Assembly (NCBI RefSeq): GCF_025457425.1
Contig: NZ_JAMXIA010000001.1
Span: 1,922,001-1,986,000, forward strand
Reading direction: 5' to 3'
DNA from: Chryseobacterium foetidum
Lineage (GTDB): Bacteria; Bacteroidota; Bacteroidia; Flavobacteriales; Weeksellaceae
Length of the DNA: 64,000 nucleotides
The notes under the pieces were generated by a model that saw nothing but the letters and a program-made list of their open reading frames with translations, did no database searches and had not been told where the DNA came from. The translations under genes and the position numbers were made by a program. Positions 25,896-33,797 of the stretch are shown in pieces. Every line of letters starts with the position of its first letter. Within the stretch, counting starts at the first letter, position 1.

Positions 25896-27188
25896 TTATT
25901 CTTCTAAGTTATATTGTTTTATTTTTCTGTACAAAGTCCTCTGCGAAATGCCCAGTTCATCTGCCGCGCGGTTTCTTCTGCCGTTGTGTTTTTCCAGAGC
26001 TTTTACAATTAAATCTTTCTCATTGTTTTGCAGAGAGAGAGATTCGGGTTTATTTTCTTCAATTTCAATGTCTTCAAAATCTTCGTAAGAATCATCTGAA
26101 TTAGAGATGATCGTAGGATTCTGTACATTCTGACTGTTATTATTATTATTTTCAAAATACAGCAAAGAATTCGGGCTTGCCGCCTGTGGCGTAGATTCGG
26201 GAGTGTAAATTCTGTTGATCAGGTTTTTCTCCTGATTGCTGAGATCTCCGGTCCCGCGATTCTTTATGAGTTCCGAAGTTAAGGATTTTAAATCATTTAT
26301 GTCGCTCCGCATATCGAAGAGAATTTTGTACATGATTTCTCTTTCGTTCCCAAAATCGGTCTGCTTCTGGCCGGCCGGCTGATTCACCACCATCGGCAAA
26401 TGGGCATCCATAGGAATATATTCTGTAAGTTTTGCTACAGAAACCTTGCGGTCGCGCTCCACAACTGTCATTTGCTCAACGAGATTTCTCAACTGACGCA
26501 CGTTTCCAGGGAAAGTATAGTTTTCGATGTAATGAACTGCGCCTGGATCCAGTTCCAGCTCAGGCATTCTGTATTTTTCGGCAAAATCGATAGCAAATTT
26601 CCTGAAAAGCAGATGGATGTCGCCTTTTCTTTCCCTCAACGCAGGCATATCAATCTGCACGGTGTTCAGACGGTAAAATAAATCTTCACGGAAACGCCCG
26701 TCCTGAATGGCTTTCATCATATTCACATTGGTCGCGGCAACGATTCTCACATTGGTTTTCTGAATTTGGGAAGATCCCACTTTCATAAACTCTCCGCTTT
26801 CCAGAACTCTTAACAAACGAACTTGTGTTTGCAAGGGCAATTCGCCCACCTCATCAAGAAAAATGGTTCCGCCATCTGCAACTTCAAAATACCCTTTTCT
26901 GGTTGCCGTTGCTCCCGTAAACGCTCCTTTTTCATGCCCGAAAAGCTCGGAATCGATGGTTCCTTCAGGAATTGCACCACAGTTGACAACGATGTAAGGC
27001 TGGTGTTTTCTTTTGGATTCTGAATGGATGATTTTTGGGATAAATTCTTTCCCCACACCACTTTCGCCGACTACCAAAACGGAAATATCGGTAGGTGCCA
27101 CCTGTATAGATTTTTCTAATGCTCGGTTTAAAGCCGGAAAATTTCCGATGATGCCGAAGCGGTTTTTTATATTTTGAAGTTCGTTCAT
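25896..27188 (-). CDS. Sigma54-dependent transcriptional activator without receiver domain
   Basis: This is a 430-aa AAA+ bacterial enhancer-binding protein. The AAA+ domain begins almost at the N-terminus: Walker A GESGVGKE, the sigma54-contacting GAFTGA loop (HEKGAFTGATATRKGYFE), Walker B GTIFLDEVGELP and the arginine-finger region RFREDLFYRLN. A disordered linker (~270-375) precedes a C-terminal Fis-type HTH (ALEKHNGRRNRAADELGISQRTLYRKIKQY). There is no N-terminal response-regulator, GAF or PAS domain, so the input signal is unknown. It heads the membrane protein-lptE run. Confidence 0.92.
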   Translation of the reverse strand: MNELQNIKNRFGIIGNFPALNRALEKSIQVAPTDISVLVVGESGVGKEFIPKIIHSESKRKHQPYIVVNCGAIPEGTIDSELFGHEKGAFTGATATRKGYFEVADGGTIFLDEVGELPLQTQVRLLRVLESGEFMKVGSSQIQKTNVRIVAATNVNMMKAIQDGRFREDLFYRLNTVQIDMPALRERKGDIHLLFRKFAIDFAEKYRMPELELDPGAVHYIENYTFPGNVRQLRNLVEQMTVVERDRKVSVAKLTEYIPMDAHLPMVVNQPAGQKQTDFGNEREIMYKILFDMRSDINDLKSLTSELIKNRGTGDLSNQEKNLINRIYTPESTPQAASPNSLLYFENNNNNSQNVQNPTIISNSDDSYEDFEDIEIEENKPESLSLQNNEKDLIVKALEKHNGRRNRAADELGISQRTLYRKIKQYNLEE

Positions 27189-27214
27189 TTTTTAGATTTT
27201 TAAATTTAATTTAT

Positions 27215-28015
27215 TTACAGTTCTTCAATTTGAGCTCTATAAACTTTATTGAAGTGATGGGTATAATCATCTTTCATGGTTTTACCCTCGTCATAGCTTT
27301 TTAAAGCCTTCATTTTTAAATCTAAATAATCTTTGTTTCTTATTTTGGCAACTTTACTTTTAAAATAAATATTTTCAGCAAAATTGTTGTGTTTACTTTG
27401 TTTTTCGAAATTCTCTAAAGCTTTATCATATTTTCCGAGTTCAAAATAAGTGACCCCTAATTGGTAATGATCGAATAAACCTACGTTATGATCTTTTTTC
27501 GCAAGCTGATTTTCGATAATGGAAATCGCCTTTTCTTTTTGACCTAAAGCTGAATAGCAAATCGCTTTAGCAATATGCAATTCGTAATCTCCATTTGAAG
27601 AATATCCTAAATAGCCTGTTGGATAAATATTTTCTAAAGCTTCAATATCCTGAATTGCGCCTTTGTAATCTCTTAAAAATTGATATTTGCACCATCCTCT
27701 GTATCCTAAATTCATTTTAGGATCAAGCTCAACAGCTTTATCGATTAATGTTTTCCACGTGATAAAATCTCCTCTTTTTAAATAAGGAACAGATTTTTCC
27801 CTGTAAAGGTGTGAAAAATTTGGGCAAAGTTTAATTGCAAAATCAAATGCTTCCTGTGACTCTCTGTAACCCTGAAAATCAGAAGCTTCATTGTAAATCT
27901 GACAAGCCCGTTTACATTCCTCGCCCTCTACAGCGTTACAGTTTACCTGCCCATGTAGGTTTGAATAAATAACCAGTATTAAAAGGCTAAGGTAGTATTT
28001 CTGAAACTTTTCCAT
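27215..28015 (-). CDS. Secreted TPR protein
   Basis: The protein has about 266 aa. A hydrophobic N-terminus (MEKFQKYYLSLLILVIYSNLHGQ) looks like a Sec signal. It is followed by Cys-rich VNCNAVEGEECKRAC and TPR-type repeats (GYLGYSSNGDYELHIAKAICYSALGQKEKAISIIE; YQLGVTYFELGKYDKALENFEKQ). An earlier TTG at 28021 is possible, but the ATG at 28015 suits the signal peptide. It overlaps the upstream lipoprotein gene by 29 nt, which suggests coupled expression. Confidence 0.72.
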   Translation of the reverse strand: MEKFQKYYLSLLILVIYSNLHGQVNCNAVEGEECKRACQIYNEASDFQGYRESQEAFDFAIKLCPNFSHLYREKSVPYLKRGDFITWKTLIDKAVELDPKMNLGYRGWCKYQFLRDYKGAIQDIEALENIYPTGYLGYSSNGDYELHIAKAICYSALGQKEKAISIIENQLAKKDHNVGLFDHYQLGVTYFELGKYDKALENFEKQSKHNNFAENIYFKSKVAKIRNKDYLDLKMKALKSYDEGKTMKDDYTHHFNKVYRAQIEEL

Positions 28016-28487
28016 GCTCAATTTTATAGGTTAAATATTGGTAATGATCAGCTTTTTCGCCATTTATTTTTATAGGCATCCAGCCTTTCAGGTTTTTTGT
28101 AAAATTAAGAAGTTGATTTGATAATTCTTCATTAAAATCATAGGCCTTATACTCCGAATCCATCTGTTGCATCCTGAATATTCCCGATTTTCCTTCACAA
28201 TTAACTACAAAACGAATGGTAATGTATCCATTTGATTTTTTATCTTCAGTAAAATTTAATTTTTGAAGTTCATTGATAATCTTAATTTTTTCGCCGTCAA
28301 TCTGAAATCCATTATCATTATAATATTGATAGCTTGTTTCTTGAGAACATTTCTTAAACTTGCCATCCAGCTTTGCATCAAACTCTATATTTCCTACGTG
28401 AGCTGGGTATTTTGAAGTTGCATTTTTCTCTGTCTGACAACTTATCGACAAAGGAATTAACAACAATATAAATATTAGATTTTTCAT
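27987..28487 (-). CDS. Lipoprotein with TonB-C-like domain
   Basis: The protein has 166 aa with a lipoprotein signal (MKNLIFILLLIPLSISC, Cys at 17). The C-terminal half has the strand-helix-strand pattern of a TonB C-terminal domain: ITIRFVVNCEGKSGIFRM, then LKGWMPIKINGEKADHYQYLTYKI. It shares the W-x-P-x-x-x-x-G core with secreted proteins at 31085, 32013 and 35857. It lacks the proline-rich spacer and inner-membrane anchor of true TonB, so it is unlikely to energise a receptor. Its function is unknown. Confidence 0.65.
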   Translation of the reverse strand: MKNLIFILLLIPLSISCQTEKNATSKYPAHVGNIEFDAKLDGKFKKCSQETSYQYYNDNGFQIDGEKIKIINELQKLNFTEDKKSNGYITIRFVVNCEGKSGIFRMQQMDSEYKAYDFNEELSNQLLNFTKNLKGWMPIKINGEKADHYQYLTYKIEHGKVSEILP

Positions 28488-28530
28488 TTTTGTATGTGTT
28501 TTGTTTGAGATTTCGCTTTCTGCTAAAATT

Positions 28531-29019
28531 TTAATAAAATCTTAAGCTCCAGTTGTTTTTAAAGCTCTCGATTTCGTAGAATTTTCTTTCATTAATATTA
28601 CTGATTCTCATTAATTTGAGATAATGAGACCATGAAAGATTGAATTTTTCAGGTAAAGATTTTCTTATTTCGAAAAGGTCAGACAGTGTCTGTCTTTTTT
28701 GATCATTTTCATTTTCAGATTTCGCAGACAGTGTCTGCGGAATTGAATAAGACAAATAAAATTGTCTCATCTGCTCTAAATTTCGTTGAGAAAATCCCTT
28801 TCCAAATTTTTCAGTTAGGTGAATAGACAAATCTTTTAACAACGCTTTTCCGTACTCTGCACGACTTTCACCATTTTGTTCGTCTTCCACAATCATCCTC
28901 CCAATCTCAAAATAGGTGAGCACCATTGTCTGATTTACAGCCACAGCCACTTTCTTTCTTGCATTATCCAATAATGCAGAAATTTGTGTCAAAAGATGAT
29001 TGTTGGCTATGTTTTTCAT
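28531..29019 (-). pseudogene. Truncated DUF1016 (YhcG-type) protein, nuclease domain missing
   Basis: The 162 codons match only the N-terminal DUF1016 domain (LDNARKKVAVAVNQTMVLTYFEIGRMIVEDEQNGESRAEYGKALLKDLS; EKFGKGFSQRNLEQMRQFYL; FNLSWSHYLKLMRI). Full YhcG-type proteins run to about 340-380 aa with a PDDEXK nuclease domain. Here the frame stops after NNWSLR, where intact family members continue into a conserved ELxRQ segment. Residues around 100-125 contain an unusual QTLS-repeat insertion encoded by two DNA palindromes. It is probably a remnant, although an N-terminal-domain-only product is possible. Confidence 0.65.
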
Positions 29020-29028
29020 ATTTTAATT

Positions 29029-29439
29029 CTAAAATATTTCCTCTAAAAAACCAAAAGCATAAGGTTTGCTATGATGTTCGGTTTCAAAAACGTAAAATCT
29101 TTTCGTGGTTTTTGATAATTTTTCATCAACCAACAAAACCCAGCCGTTGTTCATGCATTTATCAAGACCGGTTTCGAGTATTTCTTCGGCTATCAAAGAA
29201 TTTACACCTTCTTCTACGGGATAAATATCTTTCAGATTTTTAGCAATTTTCCAAACTCCGGAGCATTCTAAATCGGGATAATTGACAGAAAAAGTATGGT
29301 CTGAATTTTTGCTTAATTCAATTTTCCAAGATTCGTTAGTGCCTTTTTGGAAGCCAACTCCAACATAATTTTCTGTTTTATTTTGAGAAAAATAAAAGCT
29401 TGAAAAAAATAATATTAAAAAGGAAATGTGTTTTTTCAT
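29029..29439 (-). CDS. Small secreted protein of unknown function
   Basis: The protein has about 136 aa. I chose the second Met (29439) because it begins a clean signal peptide (MKKHISFLILFFSSFYFSQ). An upstream ATG at 29448 adds three residues. The mature part is beta-rich with two cysteines (LECSGVW, LDKCMNNGW). It is not recognised. It lies 9 bp upstream of the truncated DUF1016 gene. Confidence 0.6.
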   Translation of the reverse strand: MKKHISFLILFFSSFYFSQNKTENYVGVGFQKGTNESWKIELSKNSDHTFSVNYPDLECSGVWKIAKNLKDIYPVEEGVNSLIAEEILETGLDKCMNNGWVLLVDEKLSKTTKRFYVFETEHHSKPYAFGFLEEIF

Positions 29440-29466
29440 CAGATACATTGTTGTACAGCTATTTTA

Positions 29467-29483
29467 AAAGTCCCCTTGGGGGA
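29467..29483 (-). terminator. miaB terminator within a CCCC-AA-GGGG repeat
   Basis: On the minus strand TCCCC-caa-GGGGA is followed by CTTTTAAAA, 10 nt after the miaB stop. The sequence belongs to a GTCCCCTTGGGGGATTTAGGGG type common in flavobacterial intergenic regions. Confidence 0.55.
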
Positions 29484-29492
29484 TTTAGGGGA

Positions 29493-30926
29493 TTATACCG
29501 TTTCCCCTAAAAGCGTTCCCTGCGTATTCCCATGAACAAAAACAGACACAATGTCTCCCAATTTCTGACCTTCCATCATATCGAAAACACAAACAGCGTT
29601 CTGGGAATTTCTGCCTTTCCACTGATTTTTATTTTTCTTGGAAATTCCTTCGATCAAAATTTCGTGAACTCTTCCGACGTAACCCTGCATTCTTTTTCGG
29701 GAAAGTTCGCCTTGTAAAGCGATTACTTCTGCCAGACGTCTCTGTTTCACATCTGCCGGAATATTGTCTTCCATCTTTTTGTGAGCAGGCGTTCCGGGTC
29801 TTTCTGAGTAGGCAAACATGTAGCCGTAGTCGTATTCAACCTCTCTCATCAGGCTTAATGTGTCCTGATGATCTTCTTCGGTTTCGTTGCAGAAACCAAT
29901 AATCATATCCTGCGAAAAAGAAATATCAGGCACAATTTCTTTTGCTTTTCTGATTAAATCCAAATATTCTTCGCGGGTATGCTGTCTGTTCATCGCTTCG
30001 AGCATTCTGTTGCTTCCGCTTTGAACCGGTAAGTGCACATATTTGCAGATGTTATCATGCTTTGCCATCATTCTGAATACATCAAGACTCATATCCTGAG
30101 GGTTTGATGTGGAAAATCTGATTCGCATTTCGGGTACGGCTTTCGCTACTGAATCAAGCAACTGTGCAAAATTCACAGCGTTCAGTTTCTGCATTTCAGA
30201 TGCTTTGGCAAAGTCTTTTTTCGGGCCGCCACCGTACCACAGGTAAGAATCGACGTTTTGTCCCAAAAGGGTAATTTCTTTATATCCGCTTTCCCAAAGA
30301 CCTTTACATTCCTCAAGAATTGAATGCGGATCACGGCTTCTTTCACGGCCTCTTGTAAAAGGTACAACGCAGAAAGTACACATGTTGTCGCAGCCTCTGG
30401 TGATGGTAACGTAGGCTGTAACGCCATTTCCGCCCAAACGAACCGGGTTGATGTCTGCATACGTTTCTTCCTTTGAGAGAATAACGTTGATGGCATCCCG
30501 CCCGTCTTCGGTTTCTTTCAGAAGATTAGGAAGATCTCTGTACGCATCCGGACCTACTACAAGATCCACAAGCTGTTCCTCCTCTAAAAATTTAGTTTTA
30601 AGCCTTTCAGCCATACAACCCAATACCCCAACAGTCATATTTGGGCGTTCTTTTTTAAGGTTTTTAAACTGGGAAAGACGCATTCTCACGGTCTGCTCAG
30701 CTTTTTCACGGATAGAACAGGTGTTTAATAAAATTAAATCTGCCTCTTCTACCTTCAAAGTAGTGTTGTAGCCCTGTTCGTTAAGAATTGACGCAACGAT
30801 TTCAGAATCAGAGAAATTCATCTGACAGCCGTAACTTTCCAAAAACAACTTTTTGGAATTTCCGTCTTTCTCAGCGATGGCGAAAGCTTCGCCCTGTTTT
30901 GTTTCGTCTATATATTTTTCCTGCAC
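29493..30926 (-). CDS. miaB: tRNA-2-methylthio-N6-dimethylallyladenosine synthase
   Basis: This 477-aa radical-SAM methylthiotransferase modifies i6A37 of tRNA. The N-terminal MTTase domain has its three cluster cysteines ([28 protein letters not shown]). The radical-SAM motif CDNMCTFC lies in [28 protein letters not shown] domain closes the C-terminus. The length is slightly above the usual 440-475. Confidence 0.96.
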   Translation of the reverse strand: MQEKYIDETKQGEAFAIAEKDGNSKKLFLESYGCQMNFSDSEIVASILNEQGYNTTLKVEEADLILLNTCSIREKAEQTVRMRLSQFKNLKKERPNMTVGVLGCMAERLKTKFLEEEQLVDLVVGPDAYRDLPNLLKETEDGRDAINVILSKEETYADINPVRLGGNGVTAYVTITRGCDNMCTFCVVPFTRGRERSRDPHSILEECKGLWESGYKEITLLGQNVDSYLWYGGGPKKDFAKASEMQKLNAVNFAQLLDSVAKAVPEMRIRFSTSNPQDMSLDVFRMMAKHDNICKYVHLPVQSGSNRMLEAMNRQHTREEYLDLIRKAKEIVPDISFSQDMIIGFCNETEEDHQDTLSLMREVEYDYGYMFAYSERPGTPAHKKMEDNIPADVKQRRLAEVIALQGELSRKRMQGYVGRVHEILIEGISKKNKNQWKGRNSQNAVCVFDMMEGQKLGDIVSVFVHGNTQGTLLGETV

Positions 30927-30939
30927 GGTTTTTAAATTT

Positions 30940-30967
30940 GAGATTTGAGATTTGAGATTTGAGATTT
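30940..30967. repeat. Four tandem GAGATTT heptamers in the miaB leader
   Basis: GAGATTT is repeated four times without interruption. Related ATTTCAAA/AAATTTCAAA motifs follow at 30985-31010, which allows partial inverted pairing. It lies between the promoter-like element at 31023 and the miaB start, so it would be in the miaB 5' untranslated region. Confidence 0.8.
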
Positions 30968-31022
30968 AAACTGCAGTGCAATTTCGAATTTCAAACATCA
31001 AATTTCAAATGAATTCAGTTTG

Positions 31023-31030
31023 CAAAGATA
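31023..31030 (-). promoter_or_regulatory. -7 element of the miaB promoter
   Basis: The minus strand reads TATCTTTG, an exact TAnnTTTG match, giving a leader of roughly 90 nt before miaB. Confidence 0.45.
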
Positions 31031-31084
31031 CAAAATATTGTGACAGAATGGCAGGAGTGAAATTTGAGATTTTGCCTGAAAAAT

Positions 31085-31837
31085 TTATTCGGGTGCACCA
31101 AAGCGTAATGGCAATCTAAATCTGGTTTTAACGGGAACTCCGTCAATTTTTCCTGGAGTCCATTTGTGTTTTTTTCCTGTGACGCTTTTTATTCCACGCA
31201 TAACTCTTTGGTCAAATTCAGGTAATCCTGAGGATTGTAAGACCTTAAGATCTTCAATTCCGCCTTCTGTATTTACCACAAAAGTTACTATCATTGTAAA
31301 AGCCCTTGACCAGTTATAACCACGGGTGTCGATTCGGTCAGCAACCAGTTTCCGGAACGCATTTATTCCGCCTCCTGATTGATTATTGTAATTGGCCGCC
31401 ACGCCGGAAGGAATATAGCCATTCTTATAGTTTTCAAAGAGATGATCCGTGATGATGTAAAACTGCGCTACGGACTGTTTTTTTTCTCCGTCTATAACTA
31501 CAGGTTTCCACTTGTCCATCAGGGAAACGACCTTAAGACCTAAATCATAAGTACACTTGTATTTTTCTGCTGCATCTTTATTGGTTTCATCCTTTAAGTA
31601 TTTTATAGGACCAGTTTCCGGAATAATGACTTTCAGGTTGTAGACTTCTTCTTTATTTTCACAGGGCTGAAATCCGTTTTTTGTAACAATGTCATGAAAA
31701 TCTTTATAGAAAGCAGCTTCGCCACCCTTATAAGGATATTGCCCTGCAGGATACTGATTGTATTCATTAAAATCATCCTGCGCTTTTAAAGTAAGCGATG
31801 CAAATACAAAAACTGGAAATAAAATATTCTTCATCAT
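31085..31837 (-). CDS. Secreted protein with two TonB-C-like domains
   Basis: The protein has 250 aa with a Sec signal peptide (MMKNILFPVFVFASLTLKAQ). Two TonB-C-like units follow: about 65-135 (NLKVIIPETGPIKYLK ... MDKWKPVVIDGEKKQSV) and about 180-247 (VTFVVNTEGGIEDLKVLQSSGLPEFDQRV ... HKWTPGKIDGVPVKTRFRLPL). The second unit is closer to Pfam TonB_C. It is a clear paralogue of the protein at 35857. No inner-membrane anchor or proline-rich spacer is seen, so it is a periplasmic or exported protein of unknown function. Confidence 0.72.
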   Translation of the reverse strand: MMKNILFPVFVFASLTLKAQDDFNEYNQYPAGQYPYKGGEAAFYKDFHDIVTKNGFQPCENKEEVYNLKVIIPETGPIKYLKDETNKDAAEKYKCTYDLGLKVVSLMDKWKPVVIDGEKKQSVAQFYIITDHLFENYKNGYIPSGVAANYNNQSGGGINAFRKLVADRIDTRGYNWSRAFTMIVTFVVNTEGGIEDLKVLQSSGLPEFDQRVMRGIKSVTGKKHKWTPGKIDGVPVKTRFRLPLRFGAPE

Positions 31838-32012
31838 GAAAAACTCCGAATTAATCAGAGCTTTTGCGAAAATAAAATATCTAATTCAATTAGGCGGAGA
31901 ATAAAAATTAAGAATATGTGAATTTAATATGGTGTAAAGTATAAGCTTTGTATTAAATCATCTGTGCGACAGCTTATCCATATTGAAAAAGAGCATGAGA
32001 TTTTCAGCAAAT

Positions 32013-32501
32013 TTAAATATCTGTTGCTACTGAATTAAAATTCATCTTAATCTTAATTTCGCTGCTCACAGCTTTTCCGTTGCAGGTGGCTGGCGTCCAT
32101 GTATTCTTTATTCTTCTCATGATATACTTCATATCATCGAAAAAGACTTCACTGTTGTCAACTTTTGGGCTTCCTTCAATTTTTGTGATTTTGCCCATCT
32201 CATTTACTGTAAGTGTAAAAGTGAAATCTCCGTTTAAAACATAAAATTCAGAGTTCAGATAATTGAACATATATCTTCGAAGGGTCTCCGTGTAAGCGGC
32301 AACTCCTCCCTGCACATTGGCTGATTTAAAATCTTTACAATCCTTCACAGCAATCTGCAGAGGTTCACTGATAGCGATTTTCAGAATATTTTTATTGGTT
32401 TCTGAAATAATCACATTACTTTCCTGATCTTCTAAATCATATTGCTGTGCAAACAGTAAATTTGAAAATGCTAAACCTAATAGTAAAAGGGTTGATTTCA
32501 T
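32013..32501 (-). CDS. Secreted single TonB-C-like domain protein
   Basis: The protein has 162 aa with a signal peptide (MKSTLLLLGLAFSNLLFAQ). The C-terminal part (FTFTLTVNEMGKITKIEGSPKV ... MRRIKNTWTPATCNGKAVSSEIKIKMNF) shows the same strand-helix-W-x-P-x-x-x-x-G pattern as its neighbours. It is smaller and more diverged. Function is unknown. Confidence 0.62.
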   Translation of the reverse strand: MKSTLLLLGLAFSNLLFAQQYDLEDQESNVIISETNKNILKIAISEPLQIAVKDCKDFKSANVQGGVAAYTETLRRYMFNYLNSEFYVLNGDFTFTLTVNEMGKITKIEGSPKVDNSEVFFDDMKYIMRRIKNTWTPATCNGKAVSSEIKIKMNFNSVATDI

Positions 32502-32567
32502 AAGGGTTGAATTTGTCTAAGCTCAATCAAATTTCCCACCAAATTTATCTAAAAAATTTTGATTTTT

Positions 32568-33797
32568 CTAAATTTCAACTGATTTTCTACCCGTCTCTTT
32601 TAATAATAATGAAATTAAAATCGCCAGCACAATTCCTCCGATCCAGAAAAATAATGAGCTTTGAAAATGACTGTCAGCATCAGAAAAACCAAGCGTTTTA
32701 CCAAAAAAATGACTGAAAACCGGACTTAATAATGTTGTCACGCCAAAAGTGATAAAATTAATGGCTCCAGTGGAACTTCCTTTCACAAAATCAGGGTTGG
32801 CTTCTTTAATAACAGAATACGGAATCATTGCTGCTCCTGAACCGACTCCCAAAATAAACATCGTGAGTTTTGCTGAAAATAATTCCGGAAAAAATGCGAG
32901 TTGCAGGAGACTTAAAATCATCACAATTGCTCCACCTGCCAAAACAGGTTTTCTTCTTCCAATTTTATCGGTAATAAATCCCAATAACGGACAACCGAAA
33001 ACCCATCCAAAGGCAACCATTCCGCTGGTAACGGCAGCATCATGAAAAGCAAACTGCTTATCTGTTTCGAAGAATGCAACTGCCCAGGTCATTGCAAAGA
33101 TTGTGGTCGGTGCAAACAGCAGTCCTGAAATCAAACCGCAGAGCCACGACTGAGGATTTGTAAAAACAATTTTGTACGTTTCAAGATAGCCTAACTTTTT
33201 AGAATGATTGTCATCTTCCGTTTCCGCATCTTCTTTCGGTGTGACAAAATAAAGTGCAAAAGCAGTAATGATTGTAAAGATTCCCGACCAAAGCCAGAAT
33301 GTATTAATATCCATTCCCGATTCTACCCACGGACCAACCAAAAACTGTCCCGAAGCGCCTCCCAGCATTCCAAGACATTGCGTAAAACCGATGGCTGTTG
33401 CCAAAGATTTAGATGAAAAACCTTTACTCGCCAGATAAACACAACCTGGAAATGCAAATGCACAACCCGCTCCCTGCAAAAGCCTGCCGGAAATTCCAGC
33501 AAACTGGCTTGAAATTAAAAATAACAATGCACCAATTCCTAAGATTAAAGTTCCTACAAATAGAGATTTTTTACCTCCAAACTTGTCCAAAGCAATCCCG
33601 GCAAGCAGACTGCAGGTGGAATAAGTGTAATAATAAGTTCCAATCATCCAGACCAAATCGAGATTATTGGTATTAAAATGACTGGTTAATTGTGGCAACA
33701 TCACTGCGGGAGCAGATCTGATGGCATAGTCTAAAAAATAAAAAACGAGCCCAAAAACCCAGGCGATGACATAAAATTTCTTCAAAGAACTACTCAT
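32568..33797 (-). CDS. MFS transporter
   Basis: The protein has 409 aa with 12 predicted membrane segments. The MFS loop motif between helices 2 and 3 is present (GIALDKFGGKKSLF), as is its second-half counterpart (GFITDKIGRRKPVL). The overall pattern is that of organic-anion/sugar-acid or hexuronate-type transporters. Its ATG overlaps the poxB stop by one base (TAATG), so it is almost certainly translationally coupled to it. A link to pyruvate or acetate metabolism is possible but unproven. Confidence 0.88.
   Translation of the reverse strand: MSSSLKKFYVIAWVFGLVFYFLDYAIRSAPAVMLPQLTSHFNTNNLDLVWMIGTYYYTYSTCSLLAGIALDKFGGKKSLFVGTLILGIGALLFLISSQFAGISGRLLQGAGCAFAFPGCVYLASKGFSSKSLATAIGFTQCLGMLGGASGQFLVGPWVESGMDINTFWLWSGIFTIITAFALYFVTPKEDAETEDDNHSKKLGYLETYKIVFTNPQSWLCGLISGLLFAPTTIFAMTWAVAFFETDKQFAFHDAAVTSGMVAFGWVFGCPLLGFITDKIGRRKPVLAGGAIVMILSLLQLAFFPELFSAKLTMFILGVGSGAAMIPYSVIKEANPDFVKGSSTGAINFITFGVTTLLSPVFSHFFGKTLGFSDADSHFQSSLFFWIGGIVLAILISLLLKETGRKSVEI

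Noticed and set aside
31844..31860. Hairpin CTCCGA/TCAGAG just before the 31085 gene start, looking like a second leader terminator
   Set aside because: The stem is only 6 bp with a wobble, the T run is short, and no leader peptide or alternative pairing was found.
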